From: Actinoallomurus purpureus
Lineage (GTDB): Bacteria > Actinomycetota > Actinomycetes > Streptosporangiales > Streptosporangiaceae
Direction: 5' to 3'
Assembly (NCBI RefSeq): GCF_024055795.1
Contig: NZ_JAMXMY010000001.1
Location: forward strand, 868,001 to 932,000
Length of the DNA stretch: 64,000 bases
Part shown: in pieces, positions 32,853 through 46,000 of the stretch
Layout: the number at the start of each line of letters is the position of its first letter
How positions within the stretch are numbered: position 1 is the stretch's first letter
Position numbers and translations under genes: made by a program
Notes under the pieces: generated by a model
The model's database searches: none
What the model saw: the letters and a program-made list of their open reading frames with translations, nothing else
What the model was told of the DNA's origin: nothing

Positions 32853-34675
32853 GCTGTCCCTCCTTTCTCCGTGGTGATCCCGTCATCGGCCGGGCCGGTT
32901 TCCGGGCCCGGCTCTTCCTCACGAAAGTCGATTTCTCGGTGGGTTCCGTCGCACAGCGGCTTGCCGGCCGAATGCCCGCAGCGGCACAACGTCATCCTGT
33001 TCCGGGTCTCCAGCGGCCGTCCGTCCGCGCGCTGGACGGGCACGCCGCCGGTGACCCACAGCGCGCTGGCCAGGCCGCCCTCTTCCTCGAGGACCGAGAT
33101 GGCCTGCGGGAGGTCGGGCTCGACCGAATCGCCGCCGCGTCGCAGGGCGTAGCTGTACGACCCGGAGGGGCAGTCCTCGATCCTTCCCATGATGTTGGAG
33201 CGCACGTCGCTGTCCTCGGTGTCGGCGAGCATCTCGGCGATCGGCCTGGTGCGTCCGATGCAGAACGCGGCGTGAACGCAGAGTTCGCCGACACGCTGAG
33301 CCGAGATGCCCACGCCGTCGTGCACGTGCTGCAGTTCCTCGTACGGCCGGACGTCGGCGGACTCGGTGCCGTCGAAACCGACCCGGGCGTGCGTCCCGTC
33401 GCAGAACGGCTTGGCGGACGATTGGCCGCAGCGGCACAGCGCATAGGTGTCCTCAGTGGCCAACGTCTCGCCGGTCTGCCATGTCAGCGCGGCGTTGTTC
33501 TCAGCGGCGACGATCTTGCGTTTGCGCTTGAGCGGAACTCCGCCGGACACGAGGTAGGGGCCGTCGGGGAGTACGACGATCCGCTGCCGGTCGTCGGCGC
33601 TCCAGCCGCGGTGCTCGGGTGGGACGTACTCGAAGGTGGGGCCGGCCGTCGTGCCCTCCCCGTCGGGCATCCGCATCAGCGCCTGGGCCTGTGCCTTGAG
33701 CCTGTACATGGTGGTGGTGGCGACCGCGAGCAGCCTCGGGCTGCCGTTGAACGCCTGTTCCAGCAGATACAGGAGGGTGCAATAGGTGTGGTTGAACTCC
33801 TCTTGGGCCGTACGGATCGCGCTGCCCGGAGCGTGATCGGCGAGTCGCGGGTTGGGCCTCATCGGGAGGACTCCGAGGAGATCCACGGTGATCGTCTCGC
33901 CGGTGGGACCGGAGCGCGGGGTGTCGCCGCGCCGGTAGCGCCGGCCGGTTCTGAGTTCCTGGAAGCGGTAGTAGTGGGCGACCTCGTCCCGGTCGGGATG
34001 GTGGACGTCCGGGTCCCCGTCCCAGACCGCGCCGCGGGACGTGCCCTCGCCCTCCTCGACGATCTCCTCCAGCGCGGCCAGCGCCGAGGCCAGGTCGTTT
34101 ACGGCGATCATCCGTCCGGCGGTGTGCCGGAATTGTCCGGCGTGCACCTGGCGAGCCGGATCGCCGCGGAAGACCTCCCGCTCGCCGAGCCGGTCGCACA
34201 GGTGGCGCAGCCCGTCCTCGATCGCGTCGTAGAACTGCCCGATCGTCTCGTAGCCGTCACCCTCAGCCGGGGCGCCGGGCGGTGCCGGCTGTTCGAGCCG
34301 GAGGAACATGTCGAGTGCCCCGGCGCCGAAGGGAAGCAGCGACAGTTCCAGGGAGGGGTCACCGTGCGGCAGCCGCCGGGGATGCGGCGGCAGCATCCGC
34401 GGCGAGTCCAGCCGCGGCCGCCCGCCGACGGCGTTGAGCAGGTTCGCGGCCAGCGTCAGGTGGAGCATCTCTTCAATGAAGACTCCGGCCACCGCCTCGA
34501 CGGCTTCGGGATTGCGTTCCGGGTCGAGCGAGTAGAGCGCGCACAGGTACGGCGGCAGGGTCGCGTGTTCCAGCTCGATCGCCCACTGCAGGTGCTCACG
34601 GAGATCGTCGAGCGTGGCGATCCGCCCGGACGTGACGGGAGCAGCAGCATGCTGCCGCCGGGCTGAGTGATTCAT
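32849..34675 (-). CDS. Ferritin-like (VioB-type) protein with two CDGSH iron-sulfur domains
   Basis: A 608-residue fusion. The N-terminal about 330 residues resemble the ferritin-like domain of iminophenyl-pyruvate dimer synthase VioB (LREHLQWAIELEHATLPPYL; EEMLHLTLAANLLNAVGG; later EEFNHTYCTLLYLLEQAFNG), giving E/H helices suited to a di-iron site. Two CDGSH motifs follow: CRCGQSSAKPFCDGTH near 430 and CRCGHSAGKPLCDGTH near 585. Each has the Cys3-His set for a 2Fe-2S cluster. It should be a cytosolic redox or oxygenase-like protein. The start is ATG 34675, because the longer frame has no ribosome site. It heads a coupled operon with two hydrolases; secondary metabolism or detoxification is plausible. 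Confidence 0.82.
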   Translation of the reverse strand: MNHSARRQHAAAPVTSGRIATLDDLREHLQWAIELEHATLPPYLCALYSLDPERNPEAVEAVAGVFIEEMLHLTLAANLLNAVGGRPRLDSPRMLPPHPRRLPHGDPSLELSLLPFGAGALDMFLRLEQPAPPGAPAEGDGYETIGQFYDAIEDGLRHLCDRLGEREVFRGDPARQVHAGQFRHTAGRMIAVNDLASALAALEEIVEEGEGTSRGAVWDGDPDVHHPDRDEVAHYYRFQELRTGRRYRRGDTPRSGPTGETITVDLLGVLPMRPNPRLADHAPGSAIRTAQEEFNHTYCTLLYLLEQAFNGSPRLLAVATTTMYRLKAQAQALMRMPDGEGTTAGPTFEYVPPEHRGWSADDRQRIVVLPDGPYLVSGGVPLKRKRKIVAAENNAALTWQTGETLATEDTYALCRCGQSSAKPFCDGTHARVGFDGTESADVRPYEELQHVHDGVGISAQRVGELCVHAAFCIGRTRPIAEMLADTEDSDVRSNIMGRIEDCPSGSYSYALRRGGDSVEPDLPQAISVLEEEGGLASALWVTGGVPVQRADGRPLETRNRMTLCRCGHSAGKPLCDGTHREIDFREEEPGPETGPADDGITTEKGGTA

Positions 34676-34739
34676 GGGTGTCTCACTTCGGCTATCGAAA
34701 GGGGATTTCACCGGCGCGGTATCCGCCGGTCTGCACGGC

Positions 34740-34985
34740 TCAGGCGCCTCCACCGGGGCCGCGCCGCCGGGGCCGGGGGTCGCCTTCCAACTCCTCGATG
34801 GCGCCGAGAAGGGCGCGGAGTTCGACCTCTTCGCGCTGGATGTCGGCCGGGTCGAACAGCCACTCCGAAACCGGCAGGCCGGTGGCCTGCTGGGCGTCGC
34901 TCTCCGCCTCGTGGCCGTGGTCGCCGAGCTTCGTCACGAGCCTCGACCCGATCAGGCCGGTGCCGCCGATTACCACGATCTTCAT
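34740..34985 (-). pseudogene. Truncated Rossmann-fold (NmrA/SDR-like) hybrid gene
   Basis: An 81-codon frame starting MKIVVIGGTGLIGSRLV, a perfect NAD(P)-binding N-terminus. After about 28 residues it changes into an acidic, helical tail (WLFDPADIQREEVELRALLG) that does not belong to this fold. It is far shorter than any NmrA-like protein (about 250-300). An internal deletion that fused the start of one gene to the end of another in frame is the likely explanation. It lies upstream of the ferritin-like/CDGSH operon on the same strand. Confidence 0.5.
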
Positions 34986-35039
34986 GACAAGCCTTCCTGC
35001 CCGCCGGGGCTCTCCGTTCGCCATCCGGTCGCCAGCTAA

Positions 35040-36353
<1,314 letters not shown>

Positions 36354-36357
<4 letters not shown>

Positions 36358-36653
36358 CGGTGTGAGTTTCCGTGCCGTGCGGCGTCGGTCGCCGGGGCGG
36401 TCAGTTCCTGCGGCCGGTCGGCCTGCCCTTCCAGTCGGGCGGCCTCGTCCCGAAGTCGGGCGGCCTCCTGGCGCATCTGCTGCGCGGACGTCGCCGACTG
36501 GTCGTCGTCAGTCATCAATCCCCTGGTCTCGGACTTGAAGATACGCATCGATCGCCCCAGTGATCGTGCGGCCTGGGGCAGCTTCGCCGAGCCGAACAAC
36601 ACAACGAATACCGCAATGACGATCAGCCAGTGCCATACTGAGAATTCACCCAT
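36354..36653 (-). CDS. tatA: Sec-independent translocase protein TatA/E
   Basis: A 99-residue TatA. A single N-terminal membrane helix ([18 protein letters not shown]), the FG hinge and an amphipathic helix ([18 protein letters not shown]) precede a long charged coiled tail ([19 protein letters not shown]). It forms the protein-conducting part of the twin-arginine system, which may export the binding lipoprotein encoded at 8189. The ATG at 36653 is chosen for its AAGGAGAAGG site; the 36677 start is discarded. It is isolated from other tat genes, so it may be an accessory copy. Confidence 0.9.
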
Positions 36654-36949
36654 CGCCTTCTCCTTCCTGGCCGACACGCCGTGTGCCCTGATTTCGATTC
36701 ATATGTCGCCGCCAGATGGTGCGGGTCCGGTTGGCGAGACGGAAAGGAGCACGCGAGGAACCGGCGTTGTCACGCCTCTCCAACGTACACCGGCTCGAAC
36801 CTGGTGGATCTGGGCCGGGGGCGGCGCCACGACCAGGCCCCGATTCACCATGCTGACCGCAACGCCCTGCGGCGGCCACGCCGTGTGGTCAACGTGATTC
36901 CATGTCCCATCGCCCCTGCCGGAACGACAACGTCCGAACGGCAGAGACC
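36654..36949. other. Intergenic region, no gene seen
   Basis: About 300 bases upstream of tatA and up to the IS5-type fragment. It should hold the tatA promoter. I see no other recognisable element. Confidence 0.45.
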
Positions 36950-37083
36950 TAGGACGTTTCCTGTAGATCTTGATCTTTGGGTTCTGTAAACCATCCCGGG
37001 TGGATGTTGATGAACGGCTGAAGCGTCATGATCTGACCGATGAGGAGTGGGAGTTACTGGCCCCGCTTCTACCCGCGCAGGTA
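36950..37083 (+). pseudogene. 5' fragment of an IS5-type transposase
   Basis: From the GTG at 37000 the frame reads VDVDERLKRHDLTDEEWELL then APLLPAQ. This is the characteristic N-terminus (DUF4096) of IS5-group transposases. It stops matching after about 28 codons, where it abuts the end of the giant leftward gene. The preceding 50 bases (GTTTCCTGTAGATCTTGATC) are likely the insertion-sequence end. The rest of the element is missing. Confidence 0.7.
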
Positions 37084-37092
37084 TCGCCGCCC

Positions 37093-40000
37093 TCACCGGT
37101 CCATTCGGGCCGCGGTCGAGATGAGAGCCACTTCCACGCAGTCCACGCCGCTCCACGAGGACTTCTGCCACGCCCTGCCGTCGCCCGCCGCGGACTCGAA
37201 CGGACCACTCGATTTACCGCTTTCATGGATCAAGAACTGCCCATCGGGCGAGCCGGACACTGCAGCCGAACCTGTCTCATCGGTATCCGGCGGCGACATG
37301 AGACCGCCATCGGCATCCCGCACCTCGGCCTTTGGAGAGGCGATCAACGCGTCGACCGCCCGGCTCAGCGAGAGGTCGACGTTCTCCCGCGAACTCAACC
37401 GGCGTTGCACGCCCTTGGCCAACCAGACCTGCGGAACCTTGCCCGCCTCCAGATATCCGGCGATCGGGCTCAACCCGCCTTCGCGCAGCAGCGAGACGAG
37501 GTCCATGTCCTCCCGAACCGGCTCCGGCTCCACGCCAAGGTGGACCGTCGGCTTCGGGGGGGTGTCGACGTCACGAGGCGGCCGTACGGGAGGCACGGAT
37601 CCCTGCGGCGTGACCGTCTCCGCGAAAAGCCGTGAATCACCTTGCTCCCGCGTCGGTTCCTTCGGACGGAGGACGAGCTTAGGCGCACGGTTCTCGCCGG
37701 CGCCTTCGCCGGACCAGACGATGAGCTCACGCGCGCGCTTCTCGCCGGCGCCTTGCCCGGATCGGATGACCTCGGCGGCAACGTGCAGCCCCACTCGACC
37801 CAGGGGCGACCCGCCTTCAACGTCACGCAACGACAGCGCATGCCCGCTCAGATCCCCCACGGTCGCCCGCGCGGACTCCACCGCCCGCGCCAGCACTTCG
37901 CGGGCTGCGCTTTGCACGTCCGCCCAGGCCTCCTCCAAAGACGAAGCGTCAGCGACTGGATCGGTGAGACGGGGGGCAAGTTCCCTCGCAAGGTTCTTGC
38001 CGGCTTCTTCCCCAGACCGGATGACCTCGGCGGCGACTTTCAGCTCCACTGGGCCCAGGGGCGACTCGTCTTCAGAGTCACGTGCCGACGGCACATGGAC
38101 ACTCGTATTTCTCACGATCGCCCGCGCGTACTCCACCGCCCGCGCCCGCACCGTTCGGATCGCGCTTTGCACATCGTTAGTGGCCGCGACGGTCTCGGCG
38201 AAGCCGTTACCGACCCTGAAATCGGTACGACCGTCGCGGTAGTTCCGGGCGATCTCCGCCGCGATCAGACGCACCGGATCTTCATCGGAGATACCGTGTC
38301 GGCCGGCGGTCTCGGCCGCCGCTCTCATGTACTCGTCCTGCTGCTCAGGAGACCACAGCCCGAGCGAGACATCGGCACGCGCGGGATCGAACCGCGACTG
38401 TTTGAACAGCGCCCGCTCCTCCGGGCTGAACCGGGGCGTCCAGTCATGCGCACCGAAGTGCTTACGCGCCAGACGCAACGCGCCGTTGTGGCCACTCCAG
38501 GCGATCTCCGCCGCGACCAGCAGAACCAGTTTCGACCGCTCATCATCGTCTAGACGCTGAGCGCCCGGCACGGCCTGCAGGTGATCGACGATCACGGAGG
38601 CCTCTTGCATGATCTGGTCATGCGCCTCGGGCGAGAACCGCTTTATCAGCTGAAGCTTCTGCTTCGCGGCGCTCTCGGGGTCCGAGAGGATCTCGGCAAG
38701 TTCGTTACCGGCATCGGAACGACCGCCGAGGTAATTTCGGCCGATCTCCGCCGCGATCAGACGCACCTGGGTCTTATCGGCCGGCGAAAGTACCTTGGTG
38801 TCATCGTCCGACGAACCCGAACCCGCCTTGGTGCCATCCGCCGACGAACCCGCGTCCGGGTCGACGGGCTTCTTGGCGGCCCAAATCGTGCTGGCGTCTT
38901 CCATGAACTGGTCCTCGCGCATGGGGGACCACATGGAAAGGGTCACATCAGCGCGTGCGGGATCGAACCTGGACGAGTCGAACTTCTCCAGTAGCCCAGG
39001 CATCTCCTGACGGGGCACGCCGAAGTGGTCCTGGGCGAGACCTATCGCGGCATGGTGGCCCTTCCAGAGGATCTCGGTCCCGACCAACTGCCAGATCCCG
39101 GCCATACGCTGAGCGTCCACGTTGTGAGCGCCCGGGAGCACGCTCACCTCGCGAACGATCGCGGAGACCTCGTTGCCGATCTGGCCGTATTGATCCGGGG
39201 AACGCTGCTGAAGCATCTCGCGCACCGTGGCGGCGTCCCGCAGGCGATCCGCGCGAATCTCGGGCAGGGGCTGCGGCCCGGCTTGGGCCGGCGTGGCACT
39301 GGACGAACCCCCGGCTTCCGTGGCGTTCGCTCCTGATGCCGCCTGCGCCTGGAGCTCCGCTGTTTTCGCCGCGCGTCGTTCGGCCTGCTCCGCTCGAGCC
39401 TTTGCTCGTTCCGCTCGTTCCTTGGCTTCTCGAGCTTTTTGCTTCGCGGCCCGACGGGCCTCCTTCGCGTGGATCTCCTTGAGCGCCCGATCGGCATGCT
39501 CCTGCGGGGTCAATTTGCGCGGCGTCTGGCCCTTGGCTTTTTGTTCCTCATCGAACTCTGCCTGCCGCCTTGCTCGGTTCATCTCGTGCGCCTGCTGCCA
39601 CGCCTGCCTGGCTGAGGCCCCGCCAGAACGAGACGATGCCGGAAGCCCGGCACCGGCGTCGGGTCCACCGCCGTGCATGTCAGCCGACGATGCGCCCGGG
39701 CCGGAAGTACGCGCGGCCTCACCTGATGAAGAGTCGTCAGACGTCCGCGGGCCGACAGCGGACGATTCCTCCGGCGCGTTGCCGGTGCCGTGGGCCGATG
39801 GGGCCACGGCACCGGAGCTCCGGGGGCCGGTACCGGCCTGCTCGGTCACCGTCCCGGAACCGCCATCAACCCCCGAACGCACGCCACCGGACGCCAGCGC
39901 TTCCCCGGCGCCCGTACGGGCGCCGGGCGTGGGCGAGCCCGCACCGGCCCCCGACCTCGAGTGACTGTTCACATCTGGCTCGAGCTTCGGCAGGACCCCG

Positions 40001-43000
40001 CCCACCGAGGTCCTGCCACCACCCGGCGCATAGGTATCCCACCCGTCGAACTCCCCAGCGACGACCTGCGGTTTGCCATCCGGACCAGGCCGCCGCACCC
40101 CGGCATGGTAAGCACCGGACTCCACTTGGGTGAACTCGTGGAACGGTGCGGTCACCGACTTTTGGAGCCTCTCCGCGAGCGCAGGCGCGAACGAACGCGC
40201 GTCCTTCGCCAGCAGAACCACACCATTACTCTCCCCGAAGTTCTCTTTCAGCCACTTGGCGAAATGCTCCGGACTCATCCCGCCATGGACAGGGTCGTGA
40301 CCTTTGACGAAGATGTAATTATCGACAGGCAGAACCTGTCCTTCCACCACCAACCGACCGTCCGCCGACCGCCACACAACGGCACCCTGCACGGGCGTAT
40401 GAGCGGGATCGGGCTCACCAAATTTCCAGGTGCCCTTCGCGTCCGGCCCTGAAGCCGCCTCCGACTCCTCCCGAGCCTTCCTCTGCGCCTCTACCCGAGC
40501 CGCTCGCTCTTTTTGCCTCCCGGCCTCACGCGCCTCCTTCGCGTGGATCTCCTTGAGCGCCCGATCGGCATGCTCCTGCGGGGTCAATTTGCGCGTCGGC
40601 TGGCCTTTGGCTTTTTGTTCCTCGTCGAACTTTGCCTGCCGCCTCGTTCGGTTCATCTCGTGCTCGTCCTGCTGCGCCTGCCTGGCCGAGCCCCCGCCAG
40701 AACGAGACGATGCCGGACGCCCGGCGCTGGCGTCGGGTCCACCGCCGTGCATGTCAGCCGACGATGCGCCCGGGCCGGAAGTACGCGTGGCCTCACCTGA
40801 TGAAGGATCGTCAGAGGTCCGCGGGCCGACAGCAGGCGACTCCTCCGGCGCGTTGCCAGTGCCATGGGCCGGCGGGGCCACGTCATCGGAGCTCCGGGCA
40901 CGGGCACCGGCACCAGCGCCGGGAGATTCGGAGTGTCCGGTGCCGGGCCTGGGCTGCTCGGTCACCGTCCCGGAACCTTCATTACTCCGCGAACGCATGC
41001 CGCCGGGTGCCGGCGCTTCCCCATCGCCCATACGGGAACCGGACGTGGGCGAGCCCGCACCGGCGTCCGAGCTCGAGTGAGTGTTCACGTGAGGCTCGAG
41101 CTTCGGCAGGACCCCACCCACCCGGGTTATGCCACCACCCGGCGTATAGGTATCCCACCCATCCCATTTCTCAGCGGCGGCCTGCTCTTTGCCATCCGGA
41201 CCAGACCGCTGCACCCCGGCATGGTAATCACCGGACTTCGCCCGGAAGAACTCGTGGAACGGCGCGGTCACCGGCTTTTGGAGCTTCTCCGCAAGCGCCT
41301 GCGCGAACGAATGCGAGTTCTTCGCCAGCACAACAACACCGTTGCTATCCCCGAAGTTCCCCTTCAGCCACTTGGCGAAATGCTCCGGACTCATCCGGCC
41401 ATAGACGGGGTCGTGACCATTAACAACGATGTCATGGTCACTAACCGAAGAATGCCCTTCCACCACCAACCGACCATCCGCCGACCGCCACACAGCAGCA
41501 CCCTGCACCGGCGTATGAACAGGATCGGGCGCACCAAACTTCCCGGCATCCTTCGCATCCGGCCCTGAAGCCGCCCCCGACTCCTCCCGAGCCTTTAGCC
41601 GAGCATCCCGAGCCTTTCGATTCGCAACCTCACGAGCCTCATTCGCATAAGCCTTCTCAAGCGCCCGATCGGCACGCTCCCCCGGGACCGACGAACCCCC
41701 GCCAGAACGAGACGACCCCGGACGCCCGGCACCGGCACCGGGTTTGCCGCCATGCATGTCAGGCGGCGACGCCCCTGGCTCGGAGGAACGCTTGGTGGCG
41801 TCCTGCGATGAGCGACCGACATCGTCGGAGTTCCGCGGGCCGACAGCGGACGACCCCTCCGACGCCTTGCCAGTGCCGTGGGCCGACGGGGGCGCCTTAT
41901 CGGAACTCCGGGCACCGGCACCAGCGCCGGGAGATCCGGAGGGCCCGGTGCCGAACCCTCCAGGCTTCTCGGTCACCGTCTCGGAGCCGTCACCGTTCCG
42001 CGTACGCGTGCCGCCCGTACGGGAACCGGACGTGGGCGAGCCGACGCCGGCGCCGTTACGGGCCGGGTCGTTCTTGGGCGAAGAGACCGGCCCGGCCGCC
42101 CGCTGAGGACCGTCGCCGCCGCCCGTCGGTGTGGGCCGGCGGGTCCCGGTTTTGTGGCCAAAGGGGTCCCTCGGCTCCTTGCCGAGGTTGGCGCCCTCGC
42201 CAGGGAAGCCCTTCTTGTCCGAGGCTTCGGGCGTACCTGTGCCTTCGTCGGCCGGTCTGGACGAGGTGGCGCCGCCGGTCGTCCTGCGGTCCTCAGTGAA
42301 GGTCCTGATGACGGTCTCGGTGTTTGTCCTGGAACCGCTGCTCTTGGACTGGTTAGAGGTGCCCTTCCCGCCGCCCGACGAGCCGGGGCCGGCGCCGGAG
42401 CCGCCACTGCCGGGTGCCGCAGGGGACTCCTGCTCTACGTGGATGATCTGGCCGGACTTCTCGTCGAACCGCAGTGCACTGGGCGATATCTTCTGCTGCG
42501 AGGCCGGGGTGAGCGTGCCGTCCTTGTTGACGAACGGCGTGGCCGTACCCTCGCCGGAAGGCGAGAAGCTGGTGCGCTCGACCTTTTGGCCGTCGGCGGA
42601 CACCTTGACGACGTCGATCTTCTCGCCGTTGGCCCGTACGGGCTCCGGTCCGCCAGGTCCGCCGCGGAAATAGATTCCTGTTCCCGCCGCTGACGGGTCG
42701 GCCTTGGTGCCAGAAGAGACCGACGGAACCTTCTCGAACTTTCCGGTGTAATCGCTGCGGGCGAGTACGGTGGGCGGCTCCGAATCGGGAGTCGCCTTCT
42801 CACCGTCGCCGAGCCGGTAAGCCTTGGGCGCGGTGATGATCCGCTCGGCCTTCGCTGATCCGAGCGGATACGCGTCGTGCCAGCCGTCCGTGCCGTCCTT
42901 ACCCAGGCTGTAGTAGGACTCGTAGTCGTTGTCGTCGCTTTTCACCCCGCCCGCCGGGCGCTGCTCGACGGTCACCAGGTCGATGTTGCCCTCGCTGTCC

Positions 43001-46000
43001 CGCGCGAGCACCTGCTTTGCGACTTCGCTCTCGGGCGTCTTGAGTGTTCGGTTCGGGGGAGCGAAGGCCCCGTACCTCCCACCGGAGCCGGTCGGCTTGG
43101 CGGTGACGGTGACGACGTCCCAACGGCCCTTGGCGGTGTCGAACTTGGCCAAACGTTCGCCGGGGTCGCCGACCGGAAACCGGTCGCCGTTCTTGTAACC
43201 GAACCGTGTGTGAACCGATCCGAGGGACTTGGCATTCACGACCCAGTCGTTGGCATCCAGGTGTTTCTCGGTTTTTTCTCCGGTGTACGGGTCGACCTCG
43301 TAGTAGCGGTTTGCGTCCGTACCACCGGTCGCTGTCTTGTCCTCCGAGGTCTCCGGTGCCGGGTCGGCTGAGGAGCGCGTTTTGCTTGGCGGTTTGGCTC
43401 CTGTAGACCCATCTGGCCGCTGTCCGTGGGAGACCTCGACCAGGTGCCATTCGCCGTTCGCCTTGTTCTCGGCGAAGAGCTGCGTGGTGTGCGCCGTAGG
43501 CGCCGGATCCGTCGACCCGGCCGGCCCGGAGTGAACTTCCGACTTGGATGCGCCCGCCTCACCCGGCTCGGCGGAACCCTTTGAGAGCTCGTTAGCGCGA
43601 CGACCTTCAGCCGCCCTGGCGTGCGCTTCGCCCTCATCGTTCCTGAACTCAGGGCGGTCGACTGTTCGGGCGCCGACCGCTTTATTTTCGTCAGAATGCG
43701 CAGACCCTTTGCCGAGCCTCTCATCTTCGCCGGGGAAACGAGACTGGCTGGGGCCATTCTGCCGTGCGCCGTCATCGGCGGCCTTGGCCGAGGTTGCACC
43801 GTTCGTCTCGGAACCGCCCGGCTCAGCGGAACCCTTTGAGAGCTCGTTAGCGCGACGACTTTCAGCCGCCCTGGCGAGATCCTTCCCCATTCCCCTGGAT
43901 GCGACTCTGCCGCCTTCTTGGGCGGCGACCGCTCTATTTCCGGCGTTATTTTCGCCAGAACCCTCGGGCCCGCTGCCGAGCCTCTCGCCTTCGCCGGGGA
44001 AGCGGAATTTGCTGGGGCTATTCTGCCGCGCGCCGTCGCCGGCGGCCTTGGCCGAGGTTGCACCGTTAGTCTCGGAACCGGTCGGCTCAGCGGAACCCTT
44101 TGAGGGCTCGTCACGACGACCTTCAGCCGCCTTGGCATGCCTTTCGCCCTCATTGTTCCTGAACTCGGGGCGGACGACTTTTTTGGCGCCGGCTGCCTGC
44201 TTATTGCCGGTGGGCTCAGACCCACTGCCGCCACGCTCACCCACGCCAGAAAGGGCAGACCCGCCGGCGCCATTCTGCCGCGCACCGTCCCCGGCCCCCT
44301 TGGCCGAGGTCGCACTGTCAGCCCTGGGTGCCTGCTCGGCAGGCTTAGGAGTACCGGGGCTCCTGTCGGGCCTATTGGTGCCGCCACCCTGCTCGCCGCC
44401 CCTCGACCCCGCCGACCCGCCAGGGTTCGCAGAATTCCGTCCGGGATCGGCCAGACCGGGGTCACCGGCCGCCGCGGGCTTCTCCGAACCTGGTCCGCCG
44501 TTACCGCCCGGTGCGTGGCGATTCGCCGGGTCCATGAAGCCGCTAGGACCAGAAGGTTCCGTCTTGCCGCTCGTCGTGACGATGTTCGCGGGCGGCCCGG
44601 AGTGGTCCCCGATCAAGGTGCCGTCGCCGCCTGGGCCGCTCCCGCCAGGCCGGTCCGCGTTCTCCTTCGGCCCATTGCCCTGGGCCGGACGCTCACTCCC
44701 CGGGGCGCCGGCGGGACGTCCGTTACCGACGGTGCCGGGGTGGTTGTTCCCACCTACGACGGGCCCCTCACCGTGTGAGGTAGGGGGCACACGGACGCCG
44801 TCCCCCTCGGGACTCAACACCGGGCTCGACCCGCCCCCGGCTTCGGCTCGCGTGTCTTTCGGCCCCGACCCGGACATGCCAGGCCCGTTGCCCGCCGACC
44901 GGCCGGGGTGCTCGCCGGGGCCTGGGGCGGCCGGGCTTCGTCCGTTCGCACCGCCACCGTCATTCCCACCGGGCCGGGCGGCGAAATCACCGGCCGGAGT
45001 TTGACCAGGCTTCGGGGGGCCGGCAAGGCCGCCAGAGCCGAAGGCCGGATCGTTGGGCGATTTTACGGGGACGGGGTCCGACGGGCCGCCCGGATGGCTG
45101 CCATTCCCGGTGAGAACCTCGTTGCCAGAACGCTGCGTACCGTTGGGTGGCGCCGCCCTGTCGTTGCCCGTGCGGACGAACGAGTCATTGAGCGCCGGTA
45201 TGGTGGTCGGCTCGTTGTTGAGGCCAAGCCTCGGTGGGTTCGGTGGCAGGACTGCGCCGGGACCGTTCTTGCCACCCCCCGGATTGACGTGCGGCGCGTT
45301 CTCTGGGACCTCGACGTGGGGTGTGGCCTTGGGGCCATTGCCGATGCCCTTGGGAGGGGGACCACCCGGAACATCGGGAGCATGGAAGAGGCCGCCGTAA
45401 AGGGCACCTCCTCCCACGGTGATGCCCGCCGTAACCGGGTCAGGCGCCCAATGCTCCTTGAAGGCGGCGTGAACGATCTCTTCGGTGCTGAAAGTAAGAG
45501 CTGTTTCGACGATCGCACCCGTGATGCTCGCTGAGATGAAACCGTTAACGGTCTCACCGATTGTGCCGAGCCTGCTCAGCTGCGTGAGCACTCCGACAAG
45601 ATTTTCCACTATCTCGTTAACAGCAGCGAGCGCCCTTCCCAAAAAGCCGAGGGGTAGAATGAAACTAACAGGGATTAGGACGAGTGCGACAATAAGTGCG
45701 ATATCTTGCTCTTTATAGTACTTTTCAAGAGCGTCTACCATCTGGTCGGCGTAGTAATTGATCGCCCCGCCGATCTGATATGCATTATCACGGGCATCGG
45801 CCAGCAGCTTAGTGATGCCGCCGTCCGGGGAACCGTTCCCTCCGGGGTAGGCACCGGAGCCCCACAGCCACCTCATCGAACTAGCGGCCAAACCGCCCCA
45901 GTCCATGCCGGCGACCGCGCCGCTCATGGCAATCATGTGTTCATGCAGGGCATCGCCCAGGCCGATCCACATGTTTCCCAGATCGTATATCGCGTCGATG

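Noticed and set aside
36646-36879. Small leftward ORF upstream of tatA
   Set aside because: It overlaps the tatA start region in another frame and has no ribosome site or recognisable sequence.
43544-45004. 486-codon plus-strand Pro/Ser-rich frame
   Set aside because: It is antisense to the Gly/Ser/Pro linker of the giant gene and arises from the repetitive composition.
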